Positions 35,279-43,807 of a DNA stretch of 64,000 nt are shown here, in pieces. Below the pieces are notes generated by a model. The model was not told the origin of the DNA. It made no database searches and saw only the letters and a list, made by a program, of their open reading frames with translations. The DNA comes from Geodermatophilus siccatus (GTDB taxonomy: Bacteria; Actinomycetota; Actinomycetes; Mycobacteriales; Geodermatophilaceae). Both the position numbers and the translations under genes were made by a program. Each line of letters starts with the position of its first letter. Positions within the stretch are counted from its first letter, which is position 1. The stretch lies in NCBI RefSeq assembly GCF_900103785.1, contig NZ_FNHE01000007.1, positions 124,001 through 188,000 of the forward strand, written 5' to 3'.

Positions 35279-36798
35279 CGCAGGCACCAGGCGCCCGTCG
35301 CCGGCCGGAGTCCCCCGAGGACCCCGCGCCGGCGGCGGGCGCGCTCGCGTCCGGGGCAGCCGACGCCGCCCGCCCGGGACCGGCGGCGCGCGCGTTCCGG
35401 CTGGCCCGCCGGCACGCCGTCTTCCTCGTCGTGCTGGTCCTCGCCGCGATCGCGCGCGGCTACGTGACCGCGGCGTACTTGACGGCGCTGTGGTTCCCCG
35501 ACTCGGGCACCTACGTCGACCGGGCCGAGTGGGTCGAGCCCGCCGTCGACCGGCCGTGGGGCTACTCGGCCTTCCTGGCCCTGCTGAACCCGGTCACCAC
35601 GTTCCGCGAGGTGGCGATCGTCCAGCACGTGCTCGGCCTGGCGGTCGTGGTGCTGGTCTACGCGCTGCTGCAGCGTCGCGGCGTCGCCCGCTGGCTGAGC
35701 GTGCTCGCCGTCCTGCCGCTGGCCTTCGACGCCTACCTGCTCAACATCGAACACTTCATCCTGGCCGAGACGCTCTTCGTCTGCCTCATGGCCGTCGCGC
35801 TGGTGCTCCTGCTGGTCCGCGAGCGGCCGGGCCCGCTGCTGATCGCGGCGGTGGGCGTCGTCCTGGGCCTGCTGACGCTCACCCGCACGGTGGGGCTCTT
35901 CCTCGTGGGCGTCGTGTTCGTCTACCTGGTGGTGCGGTTGCTCGTCCGGACGCTGCGCTGGCCGGCGGTCGTCGCCTTCCTCGGCGGCGTCGCGGCGGTG
36001 CTGGTGCCCTACGCGGCCTGGTTCGGCAGCGTGCACGGCTCGTTCGGGCTGACCGACTACACCGGCCACTTCCTCTACGGACGGGTCGCCACCTTCGTCC
36101 AGTGCGAGGAGCTGGACGTGCCCGAGCGGCTGCAGCCCCTGTGCCCGACGCAGCCGCCGGAGGAGCGCCGCCCCGGTGACCAGTTCGTCTGGTTCGCCGA
36201 CAGCCCGGCCAACGCCGTGGTGGACGGCGAGCGGGTGTGGTCGGAGGAGGACCTCGCGGAGTTCGCCACCATCGCCATCACGGGGCAGCCGTGGGACTAC
36301 CTGCGCCAGCTGCTCTCGGAGACCGTGCACTACGTCCGGCCGGGCCGGGTCTCCGGTCCGCAGGACACCTGCCCGACCTGGTGGGCGTTCCCGTACGCGG
36401 AACCGGTGGAGCAGTACGACTGCACGCCGGTGCTCGCCCCCGGGCCGTACGGCTACGACGAGGGGATGGTCGGCGACCTGCGCTCGTACCAGCGGTACTT
36501 CTACACCCCCGGCCCGGTGCTCGGCGTGTGCATGCTGGTGGGCCTGGGTGCGCTGTTCCTGCGCCGGCGCGACTGGCGCGACCGGCTGGACCCGGCGCTG
36601 CTGGCGCTCATCGGGCTCACCCTCATGGCCGGTCCGGCCGCGACCGCCTCGTTCGACTTCCGCTACGTGCTCCCGACGCTCGCCGTCCTGCCGCCGGCCG
36701 CGGTGCTGGCGCTGCGCGGGGTCTCGCTGCGGCGCCGGCGGGACGAGCGGGGTCCCGCCGAGGCGCCCCGGCCCGAGCCCGCGCCGGCGGCCGGCTGA
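35275..36798 (+). CDS. Multi-pass membrane protein, GT-C glycosyltransferase-like
   Basis: A 507-residue protein. After a Pro/Ala-rich start come about ten membrane helices. The first outer loop contains WFPDSGTYVD with acidic residues where lipid-sugar-dependent GT-C enzymes hold their catalytic Asp, a large outer loop (~265-385) has six or so Cys residues, and FDFRYVLPTLAVLPP stands in the last helices. This layout resembles polyprenyl-phosphate-sugar transferases, but no named family is certain. It is translationally coupled to the preceding flavoenzyme. Confidence 0.7.
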   Translation: MTQAPGARRRPESPEDPAPAAGALASGAADAARPGPAARAFRLARRHAVFLVVLVLAAIARGYVTAAYLTALWFPDSGTYVDRAEWVEPAVDRPWGYSAFLALLNPVTTFREVAIVQHVLGLAVVVLVYALLQRRGVARWLSVLAVLPLAFDAYLLNIEHFILAETLFVCLMAVALVLLLVRERPGPLLIAAVGVVLGLLTLTRTVGLFLVGVVFVYLVVRLLVRTLRWPAVVAFLGGVAAVLVPYAAWFGSVHGSFGLTDYTGHFLYGRVATFVQCEELDVPERLQPLCPTQPPEERRPGDQFVWFADSPANAVVDGERVWSEEDLAEFATIAITGQPWDYLRQLLSETVHYVRPGRVSGPQDTCPTWWAFPYAEPVEQYDCTPVLAPGPYGYDEGMVGDLRSYQRYFYTPGPVLGVCMLVGLGALFLRRRDWRDRLDPALLALIGLTLMAGPAATASFDFRYVLPTLAVLPPAAVLALRGVSLRRRRDERGPAEAPRPEPAPAAG

Positions 36799-36829
36799 GC
36801 CGTCCCGCCGGCCCGAGCCGGGTCCTCCC

Positions 36830-37171
36830 TCAGGCTGCGTCGCCCTCCAGGTCGAGGTCCTCGAGACCGACCAGGACCTCGTTGGTCTGCAGGGTCACCA
36901 GCCAGGCGAGTGCGTGGTCCTCCACCGGCCGGCCCGAGACGTCGGCGATGGCGTCGAGCTGGGCGGCGACCAGGCCGCGGGCGGCCTGGTAGACGTCGGC
37001 CGCGGTCACCGCCGTCCCGAGCTCGGCGAGCCAGAGCCGGCCGTCCCGCAGCACGCGGACCCCGGGTTCGGCACCGACCCCGAGGTCGGCGGCCGCACTG
37101 GCGAGCAGGGACATGCCGGCGCGCAGCTCGGTGCGGCGATCACGACGGTGGGACGACGACGGCACGGACAC
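36830..37171 (-). CDS. Hypothetical protein
   Basis: A 113-residue mostly helical, acidic protein: ELRAGMSLLASAAADLGVG, RVLRDGRLWLAELG, VYQAARGLVAAQLDAIADVSG and a final LQTNEVLVGLEDLDLEGDAA. The GTG at 37171 was chosen for its GAGAGG ribosome site at 8 nt; the upstream open frame is Arg/Pro-rich and unlikely to be translated. No family recognised. Confidence 0.6.
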   Translation of the reverse strand: MSVPSSSHRRDRRTELRAGMSLLASAAADLGVGAEPGVRVLRDGRLWLAELGTAVTAADVYQAARGLVAAQLDAIADVSGRPVEDHALAWLVTLQTNEVLVGLEDLDLEGDAA

Positions 37172-37320
37172 GGGTGCCACCTCTCGGACGGGCCCGCGGG
37201 GCCACGGCAACGTGCCTCCGATCTCGGCAGCCCGGGCCTCCGGGTGCACGGGCTCGGCACACTCGTGGGACGCCGCGGGTCTCCCGTGACGGGCGAGCCG
37301 GGTCCGTCGTACACGGACCA

Positions 37321-37354
37321 CGGCCCCGGTCCCCCGTGCAGGGGACCGGGGCCG
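37321..37354 (-). terminator. Terminator of the cstA-ybdD transcript
   Basis: A 14-bp perfect stem (cggccccggtcccc with its complement) and a 6-nt loop lie 16 nt beyond the ybdD stop on the minus strand. The remaining ~150 nt towards 37171 show no gene. Confidence 0.75.
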
Positions 37355-37370
37355 CGTCGCACCCGTCACC

Positions 37371-37583
37371 TCAGCAGCAGCGGCTGACCGGGTTGCGCTC
37401 CGCCTCGTCGGCGCGGCGCCGCTCGAACTCCCGCCGGCTCATCGGCTCGTGCCCGTGCTCGGCGCAGTGCCGCAGGTAGTCGTCCCACCGCGCCTCCCCG
37501 GTGAGCTCCTTGAGGTACCAGTGCACTCCCCTCAGGGCCCGGGTGAGGGCTGACCGGACGGCGGTGGCGTTCCCCCCGCTCAC
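37371..37583 (-). CDS. YbdD/YjiX family small protein
   Basis: A 70-residue protein typical of the short proteins encoded after CstA-type transporters: GVHWYLKELTGEARWDDYLRH, HGHEPMSRREFERRR and a C-terminal pair of cysteines. The GTG start overlaps the cstA stop as GTGA. In E. coli the equivalents (YbdD, YjiX) accompany the pyruvate transporters CstA and BtsT, so an accessory role in transport is likely. Confidence 0.88.
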   Translation of the reverse strand: MSGGNATAVRSALTRALRGVHWYLKELTGEARWDDYLRHCAEHGHEPMSRREFERRRADEAERNPVSRCC

Positions 37584-39817
37584 CGCGGCGGACCCTCCTC
37601 CGTGAAGGTGCCGTGGCCCCGCGCGCCCGCGCCGACCAGCCGCTCGTGCTCGGCCATGGCCCGCTTCTCGTCCGCGGTCGCGAACAGTCCGGAGGGCTCG
37701 ACGATGGACGACGGCACGGCCGGCTCCTCGGTGGTCGGCACCGGCCCGCCGGTCCGCAGGGCGCGGGCGATCACGACCACCGCGTTGACGACCACGACGA
37801 GGACGAGCAGGGCGAAGACCGCCTGCAGCACACCGTTCAGGGTCGAGTTGTAGACGATCCGGTCCATCTGGTCGGCGTTCTGCGCCGGCGCCAGGAGTTC
37901 CCCGGCGTCCCGGGCCGTGGCGTAGCGGGCCCGCTGCGCGAAGTAGCCCACCGCCGGGTCGGACGAGAACACCTTCTGGAAGCTCGCCGTCATGGTGACC
38001 ACGAGGTCCCACGCCAGCGGGACGCCGGTCACCCAGGCGTACCTCGCCTTGCCGTGCTTGATCAGCAGCACCGTGACCAGGGTCAGGGCGATGGCGGCCA
38101 GCAGCTGGTTGGCGATGCCGAACAGCGGGAAGAGCTGGTTGACGCCGCCCAGCGGGTCGGTGACCCCGACGTAGAGGATGTAGCCCCACAGCGCGACCAC
38201 CGCGGCACTGGCCATGATGTTGCCGGGCCGCCACGACAGGTCGCCGAAGCGCTTCCAGACGTTGCCGATCGTGTCCTGCAGCATGAACCGGCCCACCCGG
38301 GTGCCGGCGTCGACGGCGGTGAGGATGAACAGCGCCTCGAACATGATCGCGAAGTGGTACCAGAACGCGGCCATGCCCGCGCCGAACGCGTCGGACAGGA
38401 TGTTCGCGATGCCGACGGCGAGGGTGGGCGCGCCACCGGTGCGGGAGACCAGGCTGGGCTCCTGCACCGCAGCGGAGGCCGCGGCCAGGTCCTGCGCCGT
38501 GGTGTCGAAGCCCAGGCCGTTCACGTAGGCGGCCGCGCTCTCCACGGTGCCGCCGGTGGCCCCGGCCGGGCTGTTCATCGCGAAGTAGAGCCCCTGGTCG
38601 ATCACGACGGCGGCGATGAGCGCGCTGATCGCGACGAAGGACTCCATCAGCATGCCGCCGTAGCCGATCAGGCGGACCTGGCTCTCCTTGGCCACCATCT
38701 TCGGCGTCGTCCCCGAGGAGATCAGGGCGTGGAAGCCCGACAGCGCGCCGCAGGCGATGGTGATGAAGACGAACGGGAACAGCGACCCGGCGAAGACCGG
38801 GCCGGTGCCCTCCCGGGCGAAGTCGGTGACCGCGTCGGCCTGCAGCACCGGCCGGGCCAGCAGCAGGCCGATGGCGAGCAGGACGATGACGCCGACCTTC
38901 ATGAAGGTCGACAGGTAGTCGCGCGGGGTGAGCAGCAGCCACACCGGCAGCACCGAGGCCACGAACCCGTAGACCACGAGCGCGAGGACCAGCCACTCCT
39001 TCGACAGCGTCAGCGCCTCGCCCAGCCCGGTGTCGTCGATCAGGCCGCCACCGATGACCGCGGCCAGCAGCAGGACCACGCCGATCGCGGTGGCCTCGAG
39101 GACCCGCCCTGGTCGGATGGTCCTCAGGTAGACGCCCATGAACAGGGCGATCGGGATGGTCAGCGCGATGGAGAACACGCCCCACGGCGACTCGGCGAGC
39201 GCGTTGACCACGATCAGCGCCAGCACGGCCAAGATGATGATCATGATGGCGAAGACGGCGATGAGCGCCGCGATGCCGCCGACGATCCCGATCTCCTCGC
39301 GGACCATCTGGCCGAGGCTCTTGCCGTTGCGGCGCATCGAGAAGAACAGGACGGTCATGTCCTGCACCGCACCGGCGAAGATGACGCCGACGATGATCCA
39401 GATCGTGCCGGGCAGGTAGCCCATCTGCGCGGCGAGCACCGGCCCGACCAGCGGGCCGGCGCCGGCGATCGCGGCGAAGTGGTGCCCGAAGAGCACCCGC
39501 CGGTCGGTGACGTCGAAGTCGATGCCGTTGTGCAGCCGCTCGGCCGGGGTGGCCCGCCGGTCGTCGACCGCGAGCACCCGCCGCGCGATGAACTTCGCGT
39601 AGAAGCGGTACGCGATCGCGTAGGAGCACAGCGCGGCGAACAGGATCCAGAGGGCGGAGACCGTCTCGCCACGCGCCAGCGCGAGCACCGTCCAGGCGAC
39701 GGCGCCGACGATCGCCACCGCCGTCCAGACGAGGACGGTCTTCACTGACGGTCGACGGCGGCCGCCCCCTCCCGGGGGTCCTCCGTCGGTGTCGGGCCTG
39801 CTGACGGTGGTGGACAC
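37580..39817 (-). CDS. cstA: CstA family pyruvate/peptide transporter (carbon starvation protein A)
   Basis: A 745-residue inner-membrane carrier with about 16-18 helices. The family blocks GIDFDVTDRRVLFGHHFAAIAGAGPLVGP (here over ~95-125), MGYLPGTIWI and SGTTPKMVAKESQ are all present. Members import pyruvate under carbon limitation; peptide uptake has also been proposed. An AGGGAGGGG ribosome site precedes the GTG at 5 nt, and that site can be sequestered by an upstream inverted repeat. Forms an operon with ybdD. Confidence 0.94.
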   Translation of the reverse strand: MSTTVSRPDTDGGPPGGGGRRRPSVKTVLVWTAVAIVGAVAWTVLALARGETVSALWILFAALCSYAIAYRFYAKFIARRVLAVDDRRATPAERLHNGIDFDVTDRRVLFGHHFAAIAGAGPLVGPVLAAQMGYLPGTIWIIVGVIFAGAVQDMTVLFFSMRRNGKSLGQMVREEIGIVGGIAALIAVFAIMIIILAVLALIVVNALAESPWGVFSIALTIPIALFMGVYLRTIRPGRVLEATAIGVVLLLAAVIGGGLIDDTGLGEALTLSKEWLVLALVVYGFVASVLPVWLLLTPRDYLSTFMKVGVIVLLAIGLLLARPVLQADAVTDFAREGTGPVFAGSLFPFVFITIACGALSGFHALISSGTTPKMVAKESQVRLIGYGGMLMESFVAISALIAAVVIDQGLYFAMNSPAGATGGTVESAAAYVNGLGFDTTAQDLAAASAAVQEPSLVSRTGGAPTLAVGIANILSDAFGAGMAAFWYHFAIMFEALFILTAVDAGTRVGRFMLQDTIGNVWKRFGDLSWRPGNIMASAAVVALWGYILYVGVTDPLGGVNQLFPLFGIANQLLAAIALTLVTVLLIKHGKARYAWVTGVPLAWDLVVTMTASFQKVFSSDPAVGYFAQRARYATARDAGELLAPAQNADQMDRIVYNSTLNGVLQAVFALLVLVVVVNAVVVIARALRTGGPVPTTEEPAVPSSIVEPSGLFATADEKRAMAEHERLVGAGARGHGTFTEEGPPR

Positions 39818-39825
39818 GGTCGCCC

Positions 39826-39879
39826 CTCCCTGCGCGCGCAGACAGCGTCCGGACGACGCCGTCCTCTGGACGCAGGGAG
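39826..39879 (-). promoter_or_regulatory. Inverted repeat sequestering the cstA ribosome site
   Basis: On the minus strand, ctccctgcg (39879-39871) is complementary to cgcagggag (39834-39826), and the latter contains the start of the AGGGAGGGG ribosome site of cstA. An inner gcgtcc/ggacgc pair competes with it. Such a fold could switch translation; only the complementarity is seen. Confidence 0.5.
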
Positions 39880-39990
39880 CATGTCAAGCCCCCGGCCCGC
39901 TCCACCAGGAGGGGCGGGCGGCGGGCGCGGGTCGTGATCCGCCCGTGATCGAGGCCCCCTCGCCCCCACCGCCGGCCGGACGACGTGCTG

Positions 39991-40081
39991 GAACGCCCCC
40001 CTGCAGGTAGGAGGGCCCCGTCCCCCTCACCCCTCGCAAGCTCGGGGCGAGCCTCGGAACGGGGCCGGGGTCGAGGTCCTC
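39991..40081 (-). repeat. Intergenic palindromic repeat, copy 7
   Basis: On the minus strand it starts at the stop codon of the MetE-like gene (tgagaggacctcgaccccgg), continues with ccgttccgaggctcgccccg, a core around cgagcttgcgaggggtgagg, and ends in gagggccctcctacctgcagg. It fills most of the gap to cstA. Confidence 0.7.
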
Positions 40082-41209
40082 TCAGTACCCCCAGACCTCC
40101 TGGGCGGTCTCGACGACGAGCGCCAGCTTGGCGATCTGCTCGTCCCGGGTCAGGGCGTTGCCCTCGACGGTCGAGGAGAAGCCGCACTGCGGGGACAGCG
40201 CCAGCTGCTCCAGCGGCACGTACCGCGCGGCCTCGTCGATGCGCCGCTTGAGGTCGTCCTTGTCCTCCAGTTGCGGGCGCTTGGTCGTGACCAGGCCCAG
40301 GACGACGCGCTTGCCCGGCGGCACGAAGCGCAGCGGCTCGAAGCCGCCGGAGCGGGCGTCGTCGTACTCGAGGAAGAAGCCGTCGACCTCCAGTCCGCCG
40401 AACAGCGCCTCGGCGACGAAGTCGTACCCGCCCTCGGCCACCCACGAGGAGCGGAAGTTGCCCCGGCACATGTGCGTGGTGACCGTCAGCCCCTCCGGGC
40501 GGCCGGCCAGCGCGGCGTTGATCTGCCGGATGTAGCGCTCGTGCTGGTGCTCGGCGTCGCGCCCCTGCGCGGCCAGCTCGGCGCGCTGCGCGGGGTCGTT
40601 GAGGTAGGCCAGGCTGGTGTCGTCCAGCTGCAGGTAGGTGCAGCCCTGCGCGGCGATGCCCTGCACCTGCTGGGCGTAGGCCGCCGACAGCGCGTCCCAG
40701 AAGGCGTCCTCGTCGGGGTAGACGGCCGGGTCGATCGCCGCGGCGCCGCCGCGGTAGTGGACCATCGAGGGCGAGGGGATCGTGAGCTTCGCCGTCTGCG
40801 TCTGCCCGACCTGCCCCTGCAGGTACGCGAAGTCCGCGGCGAAGATCGGCTCGTCGATCGACAGCGGCCCGTCGACGTGCAGGCCCGCCGGCGTGAAGTC
40901 GATGGTGCCGTCGGCGTTCTTGAAGTGGACGACGATGTCCTCGCCGGTCACCTTGCTGATGCCGCCGATGGCGTAGATGAAGTCCATGTGCCACGAGGCG
41001 CGGCGGAACTCGCCGTCGGTCGCGGTGCGCAGGCCGACGTCCCCCTGGAGGCGGACGACGTCGGCGATCGCCTCGTCCTCGACGCTCCGCAGCTCGGCCG
41101 CGTCGATCTCCCCGGCGGCGAAGCGGGCCCTGGCCTCGAGCAGGCCCTGCGGGCGCAGGAGGCTGCCGACGTGGTCGGCGCGGAACGGCGGTCCGGAGGT
41201 GTCGGTCAT
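40082..41209 (-). CDS. MetE C-terminal-like methyltransferase (YxjG/YxjH type)
   Basis: A 375-residue, cobalamin-independent methionine-synthase-like protein. It matches only the catalytic half of MetE: FRADHVGSLLRP start, QLDDTSLAYLN, the zinc-site region TTHMCRGN and a late QCGFSS with the last Cys ligand. Relatives use unidentified methyl donors to make methionine, or act in methylthio recycling. The gene is solitary. A CAAGCT box 6 nt before the ATG could be its -10 (weak). Confidence 0.85.
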   Translation of the reverse strand: MTDTSGPPFRADHVGSLLRPQGLLEARARFAAGEIDAAELRSVEDEAIADVVRLQGDVGLRTATDGEFRRASWHMDFIYAIGGISKVTGEDIVVHFKNADGTIDFTPAGLHVDGPLSIDEPIFAADFAYLQGQVGQTQTAKLTIPSPSMVHYRGGAAAIDPAVYPDEDAFWDALSAAYAQQVQGIAAQGCTYLQLDDTSLAYLNDPAQRAELAAQGRDAEHQHERYIRQINAALAGRPEGLTVTTHMCRGNFRSSWVAEGGYDFVAEALFGGLEVDGFFLEYDDARSGGFEPLRFVPPGKRVVLGLVTTKRPQLEDKDDLKRRIDEAARYVPLEQLALSPQCGFSSTVEGNALTRDEQIAKLALVVETAQEVWGY

Positions 41210-41294
41210 GTCCCGAGCTTGCCCCCTGGCGCGGTGCGTCGCAGCGCCCACCCCCCTGCGGTGATCCGACCCCGCGACGGGGTAGGCGACGCAC

Positions 41295-41561
41295 ATGACC
41301 GACCCCTTCCAGATCGAGGCACAGGGCGAGTCCGAGTACGTCGTGCGGCTGCGCGGCGACGGCGAGGAGACCGAGTCCTGGTTCCGGGTCAGCCCCGGGC
41401 TCCGCGAGGAGCTCGGCCTGAAGGTGGACGACGAGGAGCTGGTGCGGCGGACCGTCCGGTTCCTCCTCGGCCACCAGGACCCGGCCGACTTCCCCGACAT
41501 CGTCGAGATCGAGGACGTCGTCGCCGGTTACCCCGACTACCTCGACGCCGTCCGCGGCTGA
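41295..41561 (+). CDS. Small acidic hypothetical protein
   Basis: An 88-residue, strongly acidic protein with alternating strands (EYVVRLRGDGEETESWFRVS) and helices (RTVRFLLGHQDPADFPDIVE). No family is recognised, but codon usage and the 17-nt gap to the DUF488 gene support a real gene and an operon. Confidence 0.65.
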   Translation: MTDPFQIEAQGESEYVVRLRGDGEETESWFRVSPGLREELGLKVDDEELVRRTVRFLLGHQDPADFPDIVEIEDVVAGYPDYLDAVRG

Positions 41562-41578
41562 CCGCTCCGGGGCACCAC

Positions 41579-41932
41579 GTGATCCGGATCGCGCGGGTCC
41601 ACGAGCTCGACCCCGGCGTCCCGGGGGCCCGGTTCCTCGTCGACCGGTTGTGGCCGCGCGGGGTCGCCCGGGACGCCCTGGCCCTCGACGGCTGGCTCCG
41701 CGACGCCGCCCCCAGCGACGAGCTGCGCCGGTGGTTCGGCCACGACCCGGCCCGGTGGGAGGAGTTCCGCCGCCGGTACGTCGCCGAGCTCGACGCCTCC
41801 CCCGGGACCTGGGCGCCGCTGCGGGACGCCGCCGCCGAGGGCGACGTCGTCCTGCTCTACGCCGCCCGGGACCGCGAGCACAACAACGCCGTCGTCCTGC
41901 GCGACCACCTCGAGCAGGCGCTCGGCCGGTAG
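41579..41932 (+). CDS. DUF488 family protein
   Basis: A 117-residue DUF488 protein with the family markers FLVDRLWPRGVARD, LRRWFGHDP, WEEFRRRYVAEL and a late VLLYAARDREHNNA. The domain is widespread and its biochemical role unresolved. The GTG at 41579 is the start of the conserved domain; the longer open frame is antisense to the MetE-like gene. Confidence 0.88.
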   Translation: MIRIARVHELDPGVPGARFLVDRLWPRGVARDALALDGWLRDAAPSDELRRWFGHDPARWEEFRRRYVAELDASPGTWAPLRDAAAEGDVVLLYAARDREHNNAVVLRDHLEQALGR

Positions 41933-41968
41933 TCCCCGCCCCGGCACCCGGCGGGGGGCCTGCCGGCG

Positions 41969-42610
41969 TCAGGGGAGGTCGTGGCGCAGGCCGGCGAGGC
42001 CCTCCGGCGGGAAGGTGCAGCTCGTGTCGCCGAGCAGCAGGGCGCGGTAGGTGGCCGTGGCCGCCTCCTCCAGGTTCAGCGCCCGCCGGAAGGCCATGCC
42101 GACGTCCGGCCCCAGCGCCGAGCAGCCGTGGTGCGACAGCACGATGCAGTCGTGCTGCCGGGCCTGCTCGGCAGCACCGTCGGCGAGCTCGTCGGAGCCG
42201 TTCGGGTGGTACGGGACCGTGCCGACCGACCGCACGTAGCAGGCGTGGTCGAGGGTGATCAGCCGGATCCGGTGGCCGAGGGCGTCGACCAGGACGGCGT
42301 GCTGCGGGTGCAGGTGGACGACGGCGTTCACGTCCGGGCGGGCACGGTAGGTGCGCTGGTGGAGCTTCCACTCGCTCGACGGCCGCGCGGCACCGGCGGT
42401 GACCTCGCCGTCCGGGGTCAGCACGCTGAAGTCCGCGGGGGTCAGCCGGTCCAGCCACGTGCCGGCCGCGGTCACCACGAACTCGGACTCCCCCGGCAGC
42501 CGGGCGGAGAGGTTGCCGCCGCTGGCCAGCACCAGCCCGCGTTCCACCGCCAGGCGGCCGACCTCGACGAGCTGGTCGACCGCCTCCGCACGGGTCGCGG
42601 CCGGCCTCAT
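41969..42610 (-). CDS. Class II aldolase/adducin family protein
   Basis: A 213-residue, zinc-dependent aldolase of the fuculose-1-phosphate aldolase fold. ASGGNLSAR (~30) is the phosphate-binding loop, HLHPQHA (~105) and HHGCSA (~150) hold metal-binding histidines. It starts with an ATGA overlap at the end of the MtnA-like gene. In DHAP-shunt pathways an MtnA-type isomerase is followed by such an aldolase, which splits the ribulose phosphate into dihydroxyacetone phosphate and an aldehyde; this is the most economical reading of the pair. MtnB dehydratase is the alternative. Confidence 0.85.
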   Translation of the reverse strand: MRPAATRAEAVDQLVEVGRLAVERGLVLASGGNLSARLPGESEFVVTAAGTWLDRLTPADFSVLTPDGEVTAGAARPSSEWKLHQRTYRARPDVNAVVHLHPQHAVLVDALGHRIRLITLDHACYVRSVGTVPYHPNGSDELADGAAEQARQHDCIVLSHHGCSALGPDVGMAFRRALNLEEAATATYRALLLGDTSCTFPPEGLAGLRHDLP

Positions 42611-43677
42611 GCGGCGAAGTAGGAGGCCACGTCGGACGGGGCGAACCGCCCGCGGTCGGTGACCACGACGCTGACGAACCGCGGCGGGGTCACGTCGAAG
42701 GCGGGGTAGACGCCGGGAACGGACCCGGACGCCGTGCGGTGGCCGAGGCACTGCAGCACCTCGCGCCCGTCCCGGTCCTCGAGCTCCACGGCGGACGCGT
42801 CCGGCGCCTGCCGGTCGGGGGCCTGGACGAGCGCCAGGTACGGCACCCCGAAGGTGTGCGCCGCGACCGCGATCTGCAGGGTGCCGATCTTGTTCACGAC
42901 GGAGCCGTCCAGGGTGACGCGGTCGGCACCGGTGACGAAGGTGGTGACGTCGCCCCGGCTCATGAGGTGCGCGGGCATGCCGTCGGTGACCAGCCGCGTG
43001 GGGACGCCCATCTCCGCCAGGCTCTCCGCCGTCAGGCGGGCGCCCTGCAGGTAGGGCCGCGTCTCGGTGCACACGGCGTCGATGCGCTTGCCCGAGCGCA
43101 GCACCGCCGCGACGGTCTCGGTGAGGTAGGACTCCGCCCAGCAGTGGGTCAGGACCGTGGCGCCGTCCGGGATCAGCGCGGCGGCGTGCTCACCCAGGCG
43201 CCGGTGGCCGGCCCGGTGCCGCTCCGCGACCGCCCGGGCGGCCTGCTCGACGGCGGGCCCCGGCAGCTCCCCGGCGTCCACGGCGGCCGTCCCGACGGTC
43301 GACAGCTCGGCGACGACGTCCCGGATGCCGTTGTTGGTCGGCCGGGTGGCGACCAGCCGGTGGCCGGCCCCGGTCAGGAACTCCCGTCGCGCCCGCGCCG
43401 TCGGCAGCCGGTCGGCCTCCCGGGCGGCGAGCGTCATCCCGCCCGCGGCCGCGAACAGCGGGCCGAGGCTCTGGGTGACCATCTCCTCGATGGCCCGGGC
43501 CACGTCCTCGTGGCTGCGGCAGGTCACCCAGGTCCGCTCGAAGGGGAAGACGCGGCGGTCCAGGATCCGGACGGCGTCGGGCTCGACGACGACGCTCTCC
43601 CCGACCAGGGTCGGGACCGGGACGTCCGTCGGGACCATCGCCGAGGAGCCGGCCGACACGCCGGCGGGGGCAGTCAC
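42607..43677 (-). CDS. MtnA/eIF-2B-family aldose-1-phosphate isomerase
   Basis: A 356-residue isomerase of the MtnA / ribose-1,5-bisphosphate isomerase / eIF-2B group. TRPTNNGIRDV (~108), the catalytic-Cys region TVLTHCWAES, ETRPYLQGARLTA and the catalytic-Asp region GADRVTLDGSVVNKIGT are present. The THCWAES variation differs from classical MtnA (THCN), so the substrate may be 5-deoxyribose 1-phosphate instead of methylthioribose 1-phosphate. Start uncertain: GTG 43677 has a GATCAT box 6 nt upstream; ATG 43638 is the alternative. No kinase gene is adjacent. Confidence 0.82.
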   Translation of the reverse strand: MTAPAGVSAGSSAMVPTDVPVPTLVGESVVVEPDAVRILDRRVFPFERTWVTCRSHEDVARAIEEMVTQSLGPLFAAAGGMTLAAREADRLPTARARREFLTGAGHRLVATRPTNNGIRDVVAELSTVGTAAVDAGELPGPAVEQAARAVAERHRAGHRRLGEHAAALIPDGATVLTHCWAESYLTETVAAVLRSGKRIDAVCTETRPYLQGARLTAESLAEMGVPTRLVTDGMPAHLMSRGDVTTFVTGADRVTLDGSVVNKIGTLQIAVAAHTFGVPYLALVQAPDRQAPDASAVELEDRDGREVLQCLGHRTASGSVPGVYPAFDVTPPRFVSVVVTDRGRFAPSDVASYFAA

Positions 43678-43807
43678 CCGACGATGATCGCGGCCGGAGC
43701 GCGCGCCGACCAGATGTCGGTGACGCCCTCGGGCCCGGGAATCTGCAGCGGCCACTGGAGGTTCACAGGGGTGTCGACACGACGAGACCTCGAGAGGAGG
43801 ACGCACC

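Noticed and set aside
37371..42458. A 1695-codon minus-strand open frame
   Set aside because: It reads through cstA and the MetE-like gene in the wrong frame and gives Arg/Pro/Gly-rich sequence. Only its last 70 codons (ybdD) are real. Long empty frames are expected at this GC content.
43741..43807. HAIR or CIRCE heat-shock operator before hsp20
   Set aside because: Neither consensus is present; only a 10-bp palindrome gtgtcgacac was found.
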